Below, piece after piece: positions 8,401 through 22,064 of a stretch of DNA of 64,000 nt. The notes beneath the pieces are model-generated. The model searched no databases. It had not been told where the DNA came from and saw only the letters and a list, made by a program, of their open reading frames with translations. Origin of the DNA: Cinclus cinclus (lineage: Eukaryota; Chordata; Aves; Passeriformes; Cinclidae); NCBI RefSeq assembly GCF_963662255.1, contig NW_026912159.1, forward strand, positions 1 to 64,000, in the 5' to 3' direction. Each line of letters opens with the position of its first letter. Within the stretch, counting starts at the first letter, position 1. Position numbers and translations under genes: made by a program.

Positions 8401-11032
8401 TCGGCCACCTGCCAAGTGGCCCCATATCGCCGCGCTCGTTGCACTCCGCTTGTCAGATTGGCTTCCCGTGGCGCTGATTTCAGCCTGGCCAAATACTAGC
8501 GCTGCGGAGAGCTGTCTCGCAGACAATCATGTTCCAGCATAGAAATTTGTCCTGCAATGTTCCCCCCTCTTTTCCCGCATGGTGTTGCTCTGATGAATGC
8601 CTTGAGCATGGAACGACTTAAGCCAGCAAGTATTCCTCGCCGGCCACCTCTCGCTGTGCAAGAGGTATGCCGTGGACCCTTTGAACGCTGCCAAGCAAAA
8701 AGCAGAGCAGTGACCATAAAAGCGAGGAGAGAGCATGCACGAAGCACACTAGTTCTGTCTAGTGCTTTCCGTGCAGAGAGGCGGCAAAGCTGAATGCCGT
8801 GCCAGAGCTTCACTTCTCGCTGGAGCACAGGAAGGCAAGAATGAAGAGGCAGAACACAGCCTTGGTTTCAGCAGCCTCCGGGACTGCAAAAGTTCAGCAA
8901 TAGCTCTGTCAAAGCAGAACTCGGCTGAGAATGCTCTCGCAGCTTGGGAAAGTTAGGCGCAGCTGTTGACCAGCTCTGCCCGTGGCCACAGGCTGCTTCT
9001 TCCACCTTCACTGTGGCAGAGCTTTTGCGGAACAGAGACGGCATTCTTCAAGGGCGTGTTCTCCAAGGTGCTGTGAAACAGAGCCTAGCACGCTGTCTCG
9101 CTGATCCTGGCTTTCGGCAAGCAGGCGTGCCAGACCGCTGACATTCTGCACTCTGGCAGCCTAGTTGCCAGCTTTCGGCAGCTGCTGTCCTAGCAAGGAA
9201 GCTCAGGGAGTCAAAGCCAGTGCCGGGCGGCACCTTTCTGCTTTGCCCGCCTAAGCGGCGCCACGCTCCCTCGGATACTGTGTCCTTTCCCTCTGCACTG
9301 CGTCTGCCGAGGTGCTCTCTGCCTCTCGGAGCAGAAGGGCAAAGGACAATGTTTTCCACAGCAGGGTAGAAATGGCATTGCTAGCAGGAAAGCTAGATGC
9401 CTTGGAACTGTCCCCTTAGCCCTTGCCACTCACTTCAGGCTCGTACGCTGAGCAGAACAGCCTGCTGTTCTGAAGCTTCGCTGGCTGCCGTTCGTGCCCA
9501 GACGCGATTTCCTTCCCAAGGAGGCGAAGCGCCGTCTACTTCTCGCACCGAGCACGCTGCTCCTGGCTTTCGCTTCTGCCGCAACGAGCTCGCTACGAGC
9601 ACTTTTCTTCTCAACCCTCTAGACCATTGCGTTCTGCTTTTCTTGTCTCGTGAATGGAGACGGAAAGCTTCTCGGCTACAATCTCGCCTAGAACAACTGC
9701 GGCTACACATTAAGCTCGCCCGGAACGCCCTGCTGAAACTTGCCTTCTGGCACCACATTCGCGGGGCAGCCGTCTTTCTTCGGCCACCTGCCAAGTGGCC
9801 CCATATCGCCGCGCTCGTTGCACTCCGCTTGTCAGATTGGCTTCCCGTGGCGCTGATTTCAGCCTGGCCAAATACTCGCGCTGCGGAGAGCTGTCTCGCA
9901 GACAATCATGTTCCAGCATAGAAATTTGTCCTGCAATGTTCCCCCCTCTTTTCCCGCATGGTGTTGCTCTGATGAATGCCTTGAGCATGGAACGACTTAA
10001 GCCAGCAAGTATTCCTCGCCGGCCACCTCTCGCTGTGCAAGAGGTATGCCGTGGACCCTTTGAACGCTGCCAAGCAAAAAGCAGAGCAGTGACCATAAAA
10101 GCGAGGAGAGAGCATGCACGAAGCACACTAGTTCTGTCTAGTGCTTTCCGTGCAGAGAGGCGGCAAAGCTGAATGCCGTGCCAGAGCTTCACTTCTCGCT
10201 GGAGCACAGGAAGGCAAGAATGAAGAGGCAGAACACAGCCTTGGTTTCAGCAGCCTCCGGGACTGCAAAAGTTCAGCAATAGCTCTGTCAAAGCAGAACT
10301 CGGCTGAGAATGCTCTCGCAGCTTGGGAAAGTTAGGCGCAGCTGTTGACCAGCTCTGCCCGTGGCCACAGGCTGCTTCTTCCACCTTCACTGTGGCAGAG
10401 CTTTTGCGGAACAGAGACGGCATTCTTCAAGGGCGTGTTCTCCAAGGTGCTGTGAAACAGAGCCTAGCACGCTGTCTCGCTGATCCTGGCTTTCGGCAAG
10501 CAGGCGTGCCAGACCGCTGACATTCTGCACTCTGGCAGCCTAGTTGCCAGCTTTCGGCAGCTGCTGTCCTAGCAAGGAAGCTCAGGGAGTCAAAGCCAGT
10601 GCCGGGCGGCACCTTTCTGCTTTGCCCGCCTAAGCGGCGCCACGCTCCCTCGGATACTGTGTCCTTTCCCTCTGCACTGCGTCTGCCGAGGTGCTCTGTG
10701 CCTCTCGGAGCAGAAGGGCAAAGGACAATGTTTTCCACAGCAGGGTAGAAATGGCATTGCTAGCAGGAAAGCTAGATGCCTTGGAACTGTCCCCTTAGCC
10801 CTTGCCACTCACTTCAGGCTCGTACGCTGAGCAGAACAGCCTGCTGTTCTGAAGCTTCGCTGGCTGCCGTTCGTGCCCAGACGCGATTTCCTTCCCAAGG
10901 AGGCGAAGCGCCGTCTACTTCTCGCACCGAGCACGCTGCTCCTGGCTTTCGCTTCTGCCGCAACGAGCTCGCTACGAGCACTTTTCTTCTCAACCCTCTA
11001 GACCATTGCGTTCTGCTTTTCTTGTCTCGTGA

Positions 11033-14000
11033 ATGGAGACGGAAAGCTTCTCGGCTACAATCTCGCCTAGAACAACTGCGGCTACACATTAAGCTCGCCC
11101 GGAACGCCCTGCTGAAACTTGCCTTCTGGCACCACATTCGCGGGGCAGCCGTCTTTCTTCGGCCACCTGCCAAGTGGCCCCATATCGCCGCGCTCGTTGC
11201 ACTCCGCTTGTCAGATTGGCTTCCCGTGGCGCTGATTTCAGCCTGGCCAAATACTCGCGCTGCGGAGAGCTGTCTCGCAGACAATCATGTTCCAGCATAG
11301 AAATTTGTCCTGCAATGTTCCCCCCTCTTTTCCCGCATGGTGTTGCTCTGATGAATGCCTTGAGCATGGAACGACTTAAGCCAGCAAGTATTCCTCGCCG
11401 GCCACCTCTCGCTGTGCAAGAGGTATGCCGTGGACCCTTTGAACGCTGCCAAGCAAAAAGCAGAGCAGTGACCATAAAAGCGAGGAGAGAGCATGCACGA
11501 AGCACACTAGTTCTGTCTAGTGCTTTCCGTGCAGAGAGGCGGCAAAGCTGAATGCCGTGCCAGAGCTTCACTTCTCGCTGGAGCACAGGAAGGCAAGAAT
11601 GAAGAGGCAGAACACAGCCTTGGTTTCAGCAGCCTCCGGGACTGCAAAAGTTCAGCAATAGCTCTGTCAAAGCAGAACTCGGCTGAGAATGCTCTCGCAG
11701 CTTGGGAAAGTTAGGCGCAGCTGTTGACCAGCTCTGCCCGTGGCCACAGGCTGCTTCTTCCACCTTCACTGTGGCAGAGCTTTTGCGGAACAGAGACGGC
11801 ATTCTTCAAGGGCGTGTTCTCCAAGGTGCTGTGAAACAGAGCCTAGCACGCTGTCTCGCTGATCCTGGCTTTCGGCAAGCAGGCGTGCCAGACCGCTGAC
11901 ATTCTGCACTCTGGCAGCCTAGTTGCCAGCTTTCGGCAGCTGCTGTCCTAGCAAGGAAGCTCAGGGAGTCAAAGCCAGTGCCGGGCGGCACCTTTCTGCT
12001 TTGCCCGCCTAAGCGGCGCCACGCTCCCTCGGATACTGTGTCCTTTCCCTCTGCACTGCGTCTGCCGAGGTGCTCTGTGCCTCTCGGAGCAGAAGGGCAA
12101 AGGACAATGTTTTCCACAGCAGGGTAGAAATGGCATTGCTAGCAGGAAAGCTAGATGCCTTGGAACTGTCCCCTTAGCCCTTGCCACTCACTTCAGGCTC
12201 GTACGCTGAGCAGAACAGCCTGCTGTTCTGAAGCTTCGCTGGCTGCCGTTCGTGCCCAGACGCGATTTCCTTCCCAAGGAGGCGAAGCGCCGTCTACTTC
12301 TCGCACCGAGCACGCTGCTCCTGGCTTTCGCTTCTGCCGCAACGAGCTCGCTACGAGCACTTTTCTTCTCAACCCTCTAGACCATTGCGTTCTGCTTTTC
12401 TTGTCTCGTGAATGGAGACGGAAAGCTTCTCGGCTACAATCTCGCCTAGAACAAGTGCGGCTACACATTAAGCTCGCCCGGAACGCCCTGCTGAAACTTG
12501 CCTTCTGGCACCACATTCGCGGGGCAGCCGTCTTTCTTCGGCCACCTGCCAAGTGGCCCCATATCGCCGCGCTCGTTGCACTCCGCTTGTCAGATTGGCT
12601 TCCCGTGGCGCTGATTTCAGCCTGGCCAAATACTAGCGCTGCGGAGAGCTGTCTCGCAGACAATCATGTTCCAGCATAGAAATTTGTCCTGCAATGTTCC
12701 CCCCTCTTTTCCCGCATGGTGTTGCTCTGATGAATGCCTTGAGCATGGAACGACTTAAGCCAGCAAGTATTCCTCGCCGGCCACCTCTCGCTGTGCAAGA
12801 GGTATGCCGTGGACCCTTTGAACGCTGCCAAGCAAAAAGCAGAGCAGTGACCATAAAAGCGAGGAGAGAGCATGCACGAAGCACACTAGTTCTGTCTAGT
12901 GCTTTCCGTGCAGAGAGGCGGCAAAGCTGAATGCCGTGCCAGAGCTTCACTTCTCGCTGGAGCACAGGAAGGCAAGAATGAAGAGGCAGAACACAGCCTT
13001 GGTTTCAGCAGCCTCCGGGACTGCAAAAGTTCAGCAATAGCTCTGTCAAAGCAGAACTCGGCTGAGAATGCTCTCGCAGCTTGGGAAAGTTAGGCGCAGC
13101 TGTTGACCAGCTCTGCCCGTGGCCACAGGCTGCTTCTTCCACCTTCACTGTGGCAGAGCTTTTGCGGAACAGAGACGGCATTCTTCAAGGGCGTGTTCTC
13201 CAAGGTGCTGTGAAACAGAGCCTAGCACGCTGTCTCGCTGATCCTGGCTTTCGGCAAGCAGGCGTGCCAGACCGCTGACATTCTGCACTCTGGCAGCCTA
13301 GTTGCCAGCTTTCGGCAGCTGCTGTCCTAGCAAGGAAGCTCAGGGAGTCAAAGCCAGTGCCGGGCGGCACCTTTCTGCTTTGCCCGCCTAAGCGGCGCCA
13401 CGCTCCCTCGGATACTGTGTCCTTTCCCTCTGCACTGCGTCTGCCGAGGTGCTCTGTGCCTCTCGGAGCAGAAGGGCAAAGGACAATGTTTTCCACAGCA
13501 GGGTAGAAATGGCATTGCTAGCAGGAAAGCTAGATGCCTTGGAACTGTCCCCTTAGCCCTTGCCACTCACTTCAGGCTCGTACGCTGAGCAGAACAGCCT
13601 GCTGTTCTGAAGCTTCGCTGGCTGCCGTTCGTGCCCAGACGCGATTTCCTTCCCAAGGAGGCGAAGCGCCGTCTACTTCTCGCACCGAGCACGCTGCTCC
13701 TGGCTTTCGCTTCTGCCGCAACGAGCTCGCTACGAGCACTTTTCTTCTCAACCCTCTAGACCATTGCGTTCTGCTTTTCTTGTCTCGTGAATGGAGACGG
13801 AAAGCTTCTCGGCTACAATCTCGCCTAGAACAACTGCGGCTACACATTAAGCTCGCCCGGAACGCCCTGCTGAAACTTGCCTTCTGGCACCACATTCGCG
13901 GGGCAGCCGTCTTTCTTCGGCCACCTGCCAAGTGGCCCCATATCGCCGCGCTCGTTGCACTCCGCTTGTCAGATTGGCTTCCCGTGGCGCTGATTTCAGC

Positions 14001-17000
14001 CTGGCCAAATACTAGCGCTGCGGAGAGCTGTCTCGCAGACAATCATGTTCCAGCATAGAAATTTGTCCTGCAATGTTCCCCCCTCTTTTCCCGCATGGTG
14101 TTGCTCTGATGAATGCCTTGAGCATGGAACGACTTAAGCCAGCAAGTATTCCTCGCCGGCCACCTCTCGCTGTGCAAGAGGTATGCCGTGGACCCTTTGA
14201 ACGCTGCCAAGCAAAAAGCAGAGCAGTGACCATAAAAGCGAGGAGAGAGCATGCACGAAGCACACTAGTTCTGTCTAGTGCTTTCCGTGCAGAGAGGCGG
14301 CAAAGCTGAATGCCGTGCCAGAGCTTCACTTCTCGCTGGAGCACAGGAAGGCAAGAATGAAGAGGCAGAACACAGCCTTGGTTTCAGCAGCCTCCGGGAC
14401 TGCAAAAGTTCAGCAATAGCTCTGTCAAAGCAGAACTCGGCTGAGAATGCTCTCGCAGCTTGGGAAAGTTAGGCGCAGCTGTTGACCAGCTCTGCCCGTG
14501 GCCACAGGCTGCTTCTTCCACCTTCACTGTGGCAGAGCTTTTGCGGAACAGAGACGGCATTCTTCAAGGGCGTGTTCTCCAAGGTGCTGTGAAACAGAGC
14601 CTAGCACGCTGTCTCGCTGATCCTGGCTTTCGGCAAGCAGGCGTGCCAGACCGCTGACATTCTGCACTCTGGCAGCCTAGTTGCCAGCTTTCGGCAGCTG
14701 CTGTCCTAGCAAGGAAGCTCAGGGAGTCAAAGCCAGTGCCGGGCGGCACCTTTCTGCTTTGCCCGCCTAAGCGGCGCCACGCTCCCTCGGATACTGTGTC
14801 CTTTCCCTCTGCACTGCGTCTGCCGAGGTGCTCTGTGCCTCTCGGAGCAGAAGGGCAAAGGACAATGTTTTCCACAGCAGGGTAGAAATGGCATTGCTAG
14901 CAGGAAAGCTAGATGCCTTGGAACTGTCCCCTTAGCCCTTGCCACTCACTTCAGGCTCGTACGCTGAGCAGAACAGCCTGCTGTTCTGAAGCTTCGCTGG
15001 CTGCCGTTCGTGCCCAGACGCGATTTCCTTCCCAAGGAGGCGAAGCGCCGTCTACTTCTCGCACCGAGCACGCTGCTCCTGGCTTTCGCTTCTGCCGCAA
15101 CGAGCTCGCTACGAGCACTTTTCTTCTCAACCCTCTAGACCATTGCGTTCTGCTTTTCTTGTCTCGTGAATGGAGACGGAAAGCTTCTCGGCTACAATCT
15201 CGCCTAGAACAAGTGCGGCTACACATTAAGCTCGCCCGGAACGCCCTGCTGAAACTTGCCTTCTGGCACCACATTCGCGGGGCAGCCGTCTTTCTTCGGC
15301 CACCTGCCAAGTGGCCCCATATCGCCGCGCTCGTTGCACTCCGCTTGTCAGATTGGCTTCCCGTGGCGCTGATTTCAGCCTGGCCAAATACTCGCGCTGC
15401 GGAGAGCTGTCTCGCAGACAATCATGTTCCAGCATAGAAATTTGTCCTGCAATGTTCCCCCCTCTTTTCCCGCATGGTGTTGCTCTGATGAATGCCTTGA
15501 GCATGGAACGACTTAAGCCAGCAAGTATTCCTCGCCGGCCACCTCTCGCTGTGCAAGAGGTATGCCGTGGACCCTTGGAACGCTGCCAAGCAAAAAGCAG
15601 AGCAGTGACCATAAAAGCGAGGAGAGAGCATGCACGAAGCACACTAGTTCTGTCTAGTGCTTTCCGTGCAGAGAGGCGGCAAAGCTGAATGCCGTGCCAG
15701 AGCTTCACTTCTCGCTGGAGCACAGGAAGGCAAGAATGAAGAGGCAGAACACAGCCTTGGTTTCAGCAGCCTCCGGGACTGCAAAAGTTCAGCAATAGCT
15801 CTGTCAAAGCAGAACTCGGCCGAGAATGCTCTCGCAGCTTGGGAAAGTTAGGCGCAGCTGTTGACCAGCTCTGCCCGTGGCCACAGGCTGCTTCTTCCAC
15901 CTTCACTGTGGCAGAGCTTTTGCGGAACAGAGACGGCATTCTTCAAGTGCGTGTTCTCCAAGGTGCTGTGAAACAGAGCCTAGCACGCTGTCTCGCTGAT
16001 CCTGGCTTTCGGCAAGCAGGCGTGCCAGACCGCTGACATTCTGCACTCTGGCAGCCTAGTTGCCAGCTTTCGGCAGCTGCTGTCCTAGCAAGGAAGCTCA
16101 GGGAGTCAAAGCCAGTGCCGGGCGGCACCTTTCTGCTTTGCCCGCCTAAGCGGCGCCACGCTCCCTCGGATACTGTGTCCTTTCCCTCTGCACTGCGTCT
16201 GCCGAGGTGCTCTGTGCCTCTCGGAGCAGAAGGGCAAAGGACAATGTTTTCCACAGCAGGGTAGAAATGGCATTGCTAGCAGGAAAGCTAGATGCCTTGG
16301 AACTGTCCCCTTAGCCCTTGCCACTCACTTCAGGCTCGTACGCTGAGCAGAACAGCCTGCTGTTCTGAAGCTTCGCTGGCTGCCGTTCGTGCCCAGACGC
16401 GATTTCCTTCCCAAGGAGGCGAAGCGCCGTCTACTTCTCGCACCGAGCACGCTGCTCCTGGCTTTCGCTTCTGCCGCAACGAGCTCGCTACGAGCACTTT
16501 TCTTCTCAACCCTCTAGACCATTGCGTTCTGCTTTTCTTGTCTCGTGAATGGAGACGGAAAGCTTCTCGGCTACAATCTCGCCTAGAACAAGTGCGGCTA
16601 CACATTAAGCTCGCCCGGAACGCCCTGCTGAAACTTGCCTTCTGGCACCACATTCGCGGGGCAGCCGTCTTTCTTCGGCCACCTGCCAAGTGGCCCCATA
16701 TCGCCGCGCTCGTTGCACTCCGCTTGTCAGATTGGCTTCCCGTGGCGCTGATTTCAGCCTGGCCAAATACTAGCGCTGCGGAGAGCTGTCTCGCAGACAA
16801 TCATGTTCCAGCATAGAAATTTGTCCTGCAATGTTCCCCCCTCTTTTCCCGCATGGTGTTGCTCTGATGAATGCCTTGAGCATGGAACGACTTAAGCCAG
16901 CAAGTATTCCTCGCCGGCCACCTCTCGCTGTGCAAGAGGTATGCCGTGGACCCTTTGAACGCTGCCAAGCAAAAAGCAGAGCAGTGACCATAAAAGCGAG

Positions 17001-20000
17001 GAGAGAGCATGCACGAAGCACACTAGTTCTGTCTAGTGCTTTCCGTGCAGAGAGGCGGCAAAGCTGAATGCCGTGCCAGAGCTTCACTTCTCGCTGGAGC
17101 ACAGGAAGGCAAGAATGAAGAGGCAGAACACAGCCTTGGTTTCAGCAGCCTCCGGGACTGCAAAAGTTCAGCAATAGCTCTGTCAAAGCAGAACTCGGCT
17201 GAGAATGCTCTCGCAGCTTGGGAAAGTTAGGCGCAGCTGTTGACCAGCTCTGCCCGTGGCCACAGGCTGCTTCTTCCACCTTCACTGTGGCAGAGCTTTT
17301 GCAGAACAGAGACGGCATTCTTCAAGGGCGTGTTCTCCAAGGTGCTGTGAAACAGAGCCTAGCACGCTGTCTCGCTGATCCTGGCTTTCGGCAAGCAGGC
17401 GTGCCAGACCGCTGACATTCTGCACTCTGGCAGCCTAGTTGCCAGCTTTCGGCAGCTGCTGTCCTAGCAAGGAAGCTCAGGGAGTCAAAGCCAGTGCCGG
17501 GCGGCACCTTTCTGCTTTGCCCGCCTAAGCGGCGCCACGCTCCCTCGGATACTGTGTCCTTTCCCTCTGCACTGCGTCTGCCGAGGTGCTCTGTGCCTCT
17601 CGGAGCAGAAGGGCAAAGGACAATGTTTTCCACAGCAGGGTAGAAATGGCATTGCTAGCAGGAAAGCTAGATGCCTTGGAACTGTCCCCTTAGCCCTTGC
17701 CACTCACTTCAGGCTCGTACGCTGAGCAGAACAGCCTGCTGTTCTGAAGCTTCGCTGGCTGCCGTTCGTGCCCAGACGCGATTTCCTTCCCAAGGAGGCG
17801 AAGCGCCGTCTACTTCTCGCACCGAGCACGCTGCTCCTGGCTTTCGCTTCTGCCGCAACGAGCTCGCTACGAGCACTTTTCTTCTCAACCCTCTAGACCA
17901 TTGCGTTCTGCTTTTCTTGTCTCGTGAATGGAGACGGAAAGCTTCTCGGCTACAATCTCGCCTAGAACAACTGCGGCTACACATTAAGCTCGCCCGGAAC
18001 GCCCTGCTGAAACTTGCCTTCTGGCACCACATTCGCGGGGCAGCCGTCTTTCTTCGGCCACCTGCCAAGTGGCCCCATATCGCCGCGCTCGTTGCACTCC
18101 GCTTGTCAGATTGGCTTCCCGTGGCGCTGATTTCAGCCTGGCCAAATACTCGCGCTGCGGAGAGCTGTCTCGCAGACAATCATGTTCCAGCATAGAAATT
18201 TGTCCTGCAATGTTCCCCCCTCTTTTCCCGCATGGTGTTGCTCTGATGAATGCCTTGAGCATGGAACGACTTAAGCCAGCAAGTATTCCTCGCCGGCCAC
18301 CTCTCGCTGTGCAAGAGGTATGCCGTGGACCCTTTGAACGCTGCCAAGCAAAAAGCAGAGCAGTGACCATAAAAGCGAGGAGAGAGCATGCACGAAGCAC
18401 ACTAGTTCTGTCTAGTGCTTTCCGTGCAGAGAGGCGGCAAAGCTGAATGCCGTGCCAGAGCTTCACTTCTCGCTGGAGCACAGGAAGGCAAGAATGAAGA
18501 GGCAGAACACAGCCTTGGTTTCAGCAGCCTCCGGGACTGCAAAAGTTCAGCAATAGCTCTGTCAAAGCAGAACTCGGCTGAGAATGCTCTCGCAGCTTGG
18601 GAAAGTTAGGCGCAGCTGTTGACCAGCTCTGCCCGTGGCCACAGGCTGCTTCTTCCACCTTCACTGTGGCAGAGCTTTTGCGGAACAGAGACGGCATTCT
18701 TCAAGGGCGTGTTCTCCAAGGTGCTGTGAAACAGAGCCTAGCACGCTGTCTCGCTGATCCTGGCTTTCGGCAAGCAGGCGTGCCAGACCGCTGACATTCT
18801 GCACTCTGGCAGCCTAGTTGCCAGCTTTCGGCAGCTGCTGTCCTAGCAAGGAAGCTCAGGGAGTCAAAGCCAGTGCCGGGCGGCACCTTTCTGCTTTGCC
18901 CGCCTAAGCGGCGCCACGCTCCCTCGGATACTGTGTCCTTTCCCTCTGCACTGCGTCTGCCGAGGTGCTCTGTGCCTCTCGGAGCAGAAGGGCAAAGGAC
19001 AATGTTTTCCACAGCAGGGTAGAAATGGCATTGCTAGCAGGAAAGCTAGATGCCTTGGAACTGTCCCCTTAGCCCTTGCCACTCACTTCAGGCTCGTACG
19101 CTGAGCAGAACAGCCTGCTGTTCTGAAGCTTCGCTGGCTGCCGTTCGTGCCCAGACGCGATTTCCTTCCCAAGGAGGCGAAGCGCCGTCTACTTCTCGCA
19201 CCGAGCACGCTGCTCCTGGCTTTCGCTTCTGCCGCAACGAGCTCGCTACGAGCACTTTTCTTCTCAACCCTCTAGACCATTGCGTTCTGCTTTTCTTGTC
19301 TCGTGAATGGAGACGGAAAGCTTCTCGGCTACAATCTCGCCTAGAACAACTGCGGCTACACATTAAGCTCGCCCGGAACGCCCTGCTGAAACTTGCCTTC
19401 TGGCACCACATTCGCGGGGCAGCCGTCTTTCTTCGGCCACCTGCCAAGTGGCCCCATATCGCCGCGCTCGTTGCACTCCGCTTGTCAGATTGGCTTCCCG
19501 TGGCGCTGATTTCAGCCTGGCCAAATACTAGCGCTGCGGAGAGCTGTCTCGCAGACAATCATGTTCCAGCATAGAAATTTGTCCTGCAATGTTCCCCCCT
19601 CTTTTCCCGCATGGTGTTGCTCTGATGAATGCCTTGAGCATGGAACGACTTAAGCCAGCAAGTATTCCTCGCCGGCCACCTCTCGCTGTGCAAGAGGTAT
19701 GCCGTGGACCCTTTGAACGCTGCCAAGCAAAAAGCAGAGCAGTGACCATAAAAGCGAGGAGAGAGCATGCACGAAGCACACTAGTTCTGTCTAGTGCTTT
19801 CCGTGCAGAGAGGCGGCAAAGCTGAATGCCGTGCCAGAGCTTCACTTCTCGCTGGAGCACAGGAAGGCAAGAATGAAGAGGCAGAACACAGCCTTGGTTT
19901 CAGCAGCCTCCGGGACTGCAAAAGTTCAGCAATAGCTCTGTCAAAGCAGAACTCGGCTGAGAATGCTCTCGCAGCTTGGGAAAGTTAGGCGCAGCTGTTG

Positions 20001-20685
20001 ACCAGCTCTGCCCGTGGCCACAGGCTGCTTCTTCCACCTTCACTGTGGCAGAGCTTTTGCGGAACAGAGACGGCATTCTTCAAGGGCGTGTTCTCCAAGG
20101 TGCTGTGAAACAGAGCCTAGCACGCTGTCTCGCTGATCCTGGCTTTCGGCAAGCAGGCGTGCCAGACCGCTGACATTCTGCACTCTGGCAGCCTAGTTGC
20201 CAGCTTTCGGCAGCTGCTGTCCTAGCAAGGAAGCTCAGGGAGTCAAAGCCAGTGCCGGGCGGCACCTTTCTGCTTTGCCCGCCTAAGCGGCGCCACGCTC
20301 CCTCGGATACTGTGTCCTTTCCCTCTGCACTGCGTCTGCCGAGGTGCTCTCTGCCTCTCGGAGCAGAAGGGCAAAGGACAATGTTTTCCACAGCAGGGTA
20401 GAAATGGCATTGCTAGCAGGAAAGCTAGATGCCTTGGAACTGTCCCCTTAGCCCTTGCCACTCACTTCAGGCTCGTACGCTGAGCAGAACAGCCTGCTGT
20501 TCTGAAGCTTCGCTGGCTGCCGTTCGTGCCCAGACGCGATTTCCTTCCCAAGGAGGCGAAGCGCCGTCTACTTCTCGCACCGAGCACGCTGCTCCTGGCT
20601 TTCGCTTCTGCCGCAACGAGCTCGCTACGAGCACTTTTCTTCTCAACCCTCTAGACCATTGCGTTCTGCTTTTCTTGTCTCGTGA
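11033..20685 (+). repeat. Copies 9-15, mixed haplotypes without clear order
   Basis: All have the C allele near +1279. The +43 G allele occurs in copies 10, 12 and 13. The +222 C allele occurs in copies 9, 12 and 14. The +1044 C allele occurs only in copy 15. Copy 12 has private changes at 15821 (T to C) and 15948 (G to T) and the +403 G allele, otherwise found only from copy 24 on. Copy 13 has a private G to A at 17303. Confidence 0.85.
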
Positions 20686-22064
20686 ATGGAGACGGAAAGC
20701 TTCTCGGCTACAATCTCGCCTAGAACAAGTGCGGCTACACATTAAGCTCGCCCGGAACGCCCTGCTGAAACTCGCCTTCTCGCACTACATTCACGGGGCA
20801 GCCGTCTTTCTTCGGCCACCTGCCAAGTGGCCCCATATCGCCGCGCTCGTTGCACTCCGCTTGTCAGATTGGCTTCCCGTGGCGCTGATTTCAGCCTGGC
20901 CAAATACTAGCGCTGCGGAGAGCTGTCTCGCAGACAATCATGTTCCAGCATAGAAATTTGTCCTGCAATGTTCCCCCCTCTTTTCCCGCATGGTGTTGCT
21001 CTGATGAATGCCTTGAGCATGGAACGACTTAAGCCAGCAAGTATTCCTCGCCGGCCACCTCTCGCTGTGCAAGAGGTATGCCGTGGACCCTTTGAACGCT
21101 GCCAAGCAAAAAGCAGAGCAGTGACCATAAAAGCGAGGAGAGAGCATGCACGAAGCACACTAGTTCTGTCTAGTGCTTTCCGTGCAGAGAGGCGGCAAAG
21201 CTGAATGCCGTGCCAGAGCTTCACTTCTCGCTGGAGCACAGGAAGGCAAGAATGAAGAGGCAGAACACAGCCTTGGTTTCAGCAGCCTCCGGGACTGCAA
21301 AAGTTCAGCAATAGCTCTGTCAAAGCAGAACTCGGCTGAGAATGCTCTCGCAGCTTGGGAAAGTTAGGCGCAGCTGTTGACCAGCTCTGCCCGTGGCCAC
21401 AGGCTGCTTCTTCCACCTTCACTGTGGCAGAGCTTTTGCGGAACAGAGACGGCATTCTTCAAGGGCGTGTTCTCCAAGGTGCTGTGAAACAGAGCCTAGC
21501 ACGCTGTCTCGCTGATCCTGGCTTTCGGCAAGCAGGCGTGCCAGACCGCTGACATTCTGCACTCTGGCAGCCTAGTTGCCAGCTTTCGGCAGCTGCTGTC
21601 CTAGCAAGGAAGCTCAGGGAGTCAAAGCCAGTGCCGGGCGGCACCTTTCTGCTTTGCCCGCCTAAGCGGCGCCACGCTCCCTCGGATACTGTGTCCTTTC
21701 CCTCTGCACTGCGTCTGCCGAGGTGCTCTGTGCCTCTCGGAGCAGAAGGGCAAAGGACAATGTTTTCCACAGCAGGGTAGAAATGGCATTGCTAGCAGGA
21801 AAGCTAGATGCCTTGGAACTGTCCCCTTAGCCCTTGCCACTCACTTCAGGCTCGTACGCTGAGCAGAACAGCCTGCTGTTCTGAAGCTTCGCTGGCTGCC
21901 GTTCGTGCCCAGACGCGATTTCCTTCCCAAGGAGGCGAAGCGCCGTCTACTTCTCGCACCGAGCACGCTGCTCCTGGCTTTCGCTTCTGCCGCAACGAGC
22001 TCGCTACGAGCACTTTTCTTCTCAACCCTCTAGACCATTGCGTTCTGCTTTTCTTGTCTCGTGA
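20686..22064 (+). repeat. Copy 16, carries a divergent allele patch
   Basis: Besides the +43 G allele, this copy has four substitutions within 21 bp: 20773 T to C, 20781 G to C, 20786 C to T and 20793 G to A. Elsewhere it matches its neighbours. Two of these changes recur separately in copies 36 and 37. The clustering suggests a short gene-conversion tract from a donor variant not seen whole in this window. The minus-strand open frame of 156 codons is shortened here because of it. Confidence 0.8.

Larger units (their letters stand above)
2760..11032 (+). repeat. Three-unit higher-order repeat, two copies (copies 3-5 and 6-8)
   Basis: Reading the sites at +222 (C or A), +1044 (G or C) and about +1279 (G or C): copy 3 is C,G,G; copy 4 is A,C,C; copy 5 is C,G,C; copy 6 is C,G,G; copy 7 is A,C,C; copy 8 is C,G,C. 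The order therefore repeats with a period of three units (4,137 bp, or 4,136 where copy 3 has lost a base). Copy 6 differs by the G allele at 6939. Copy 9 (C,G,C) ends the pattern. Only three sites support this, so the call is moderate. Confidence 0.6.
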
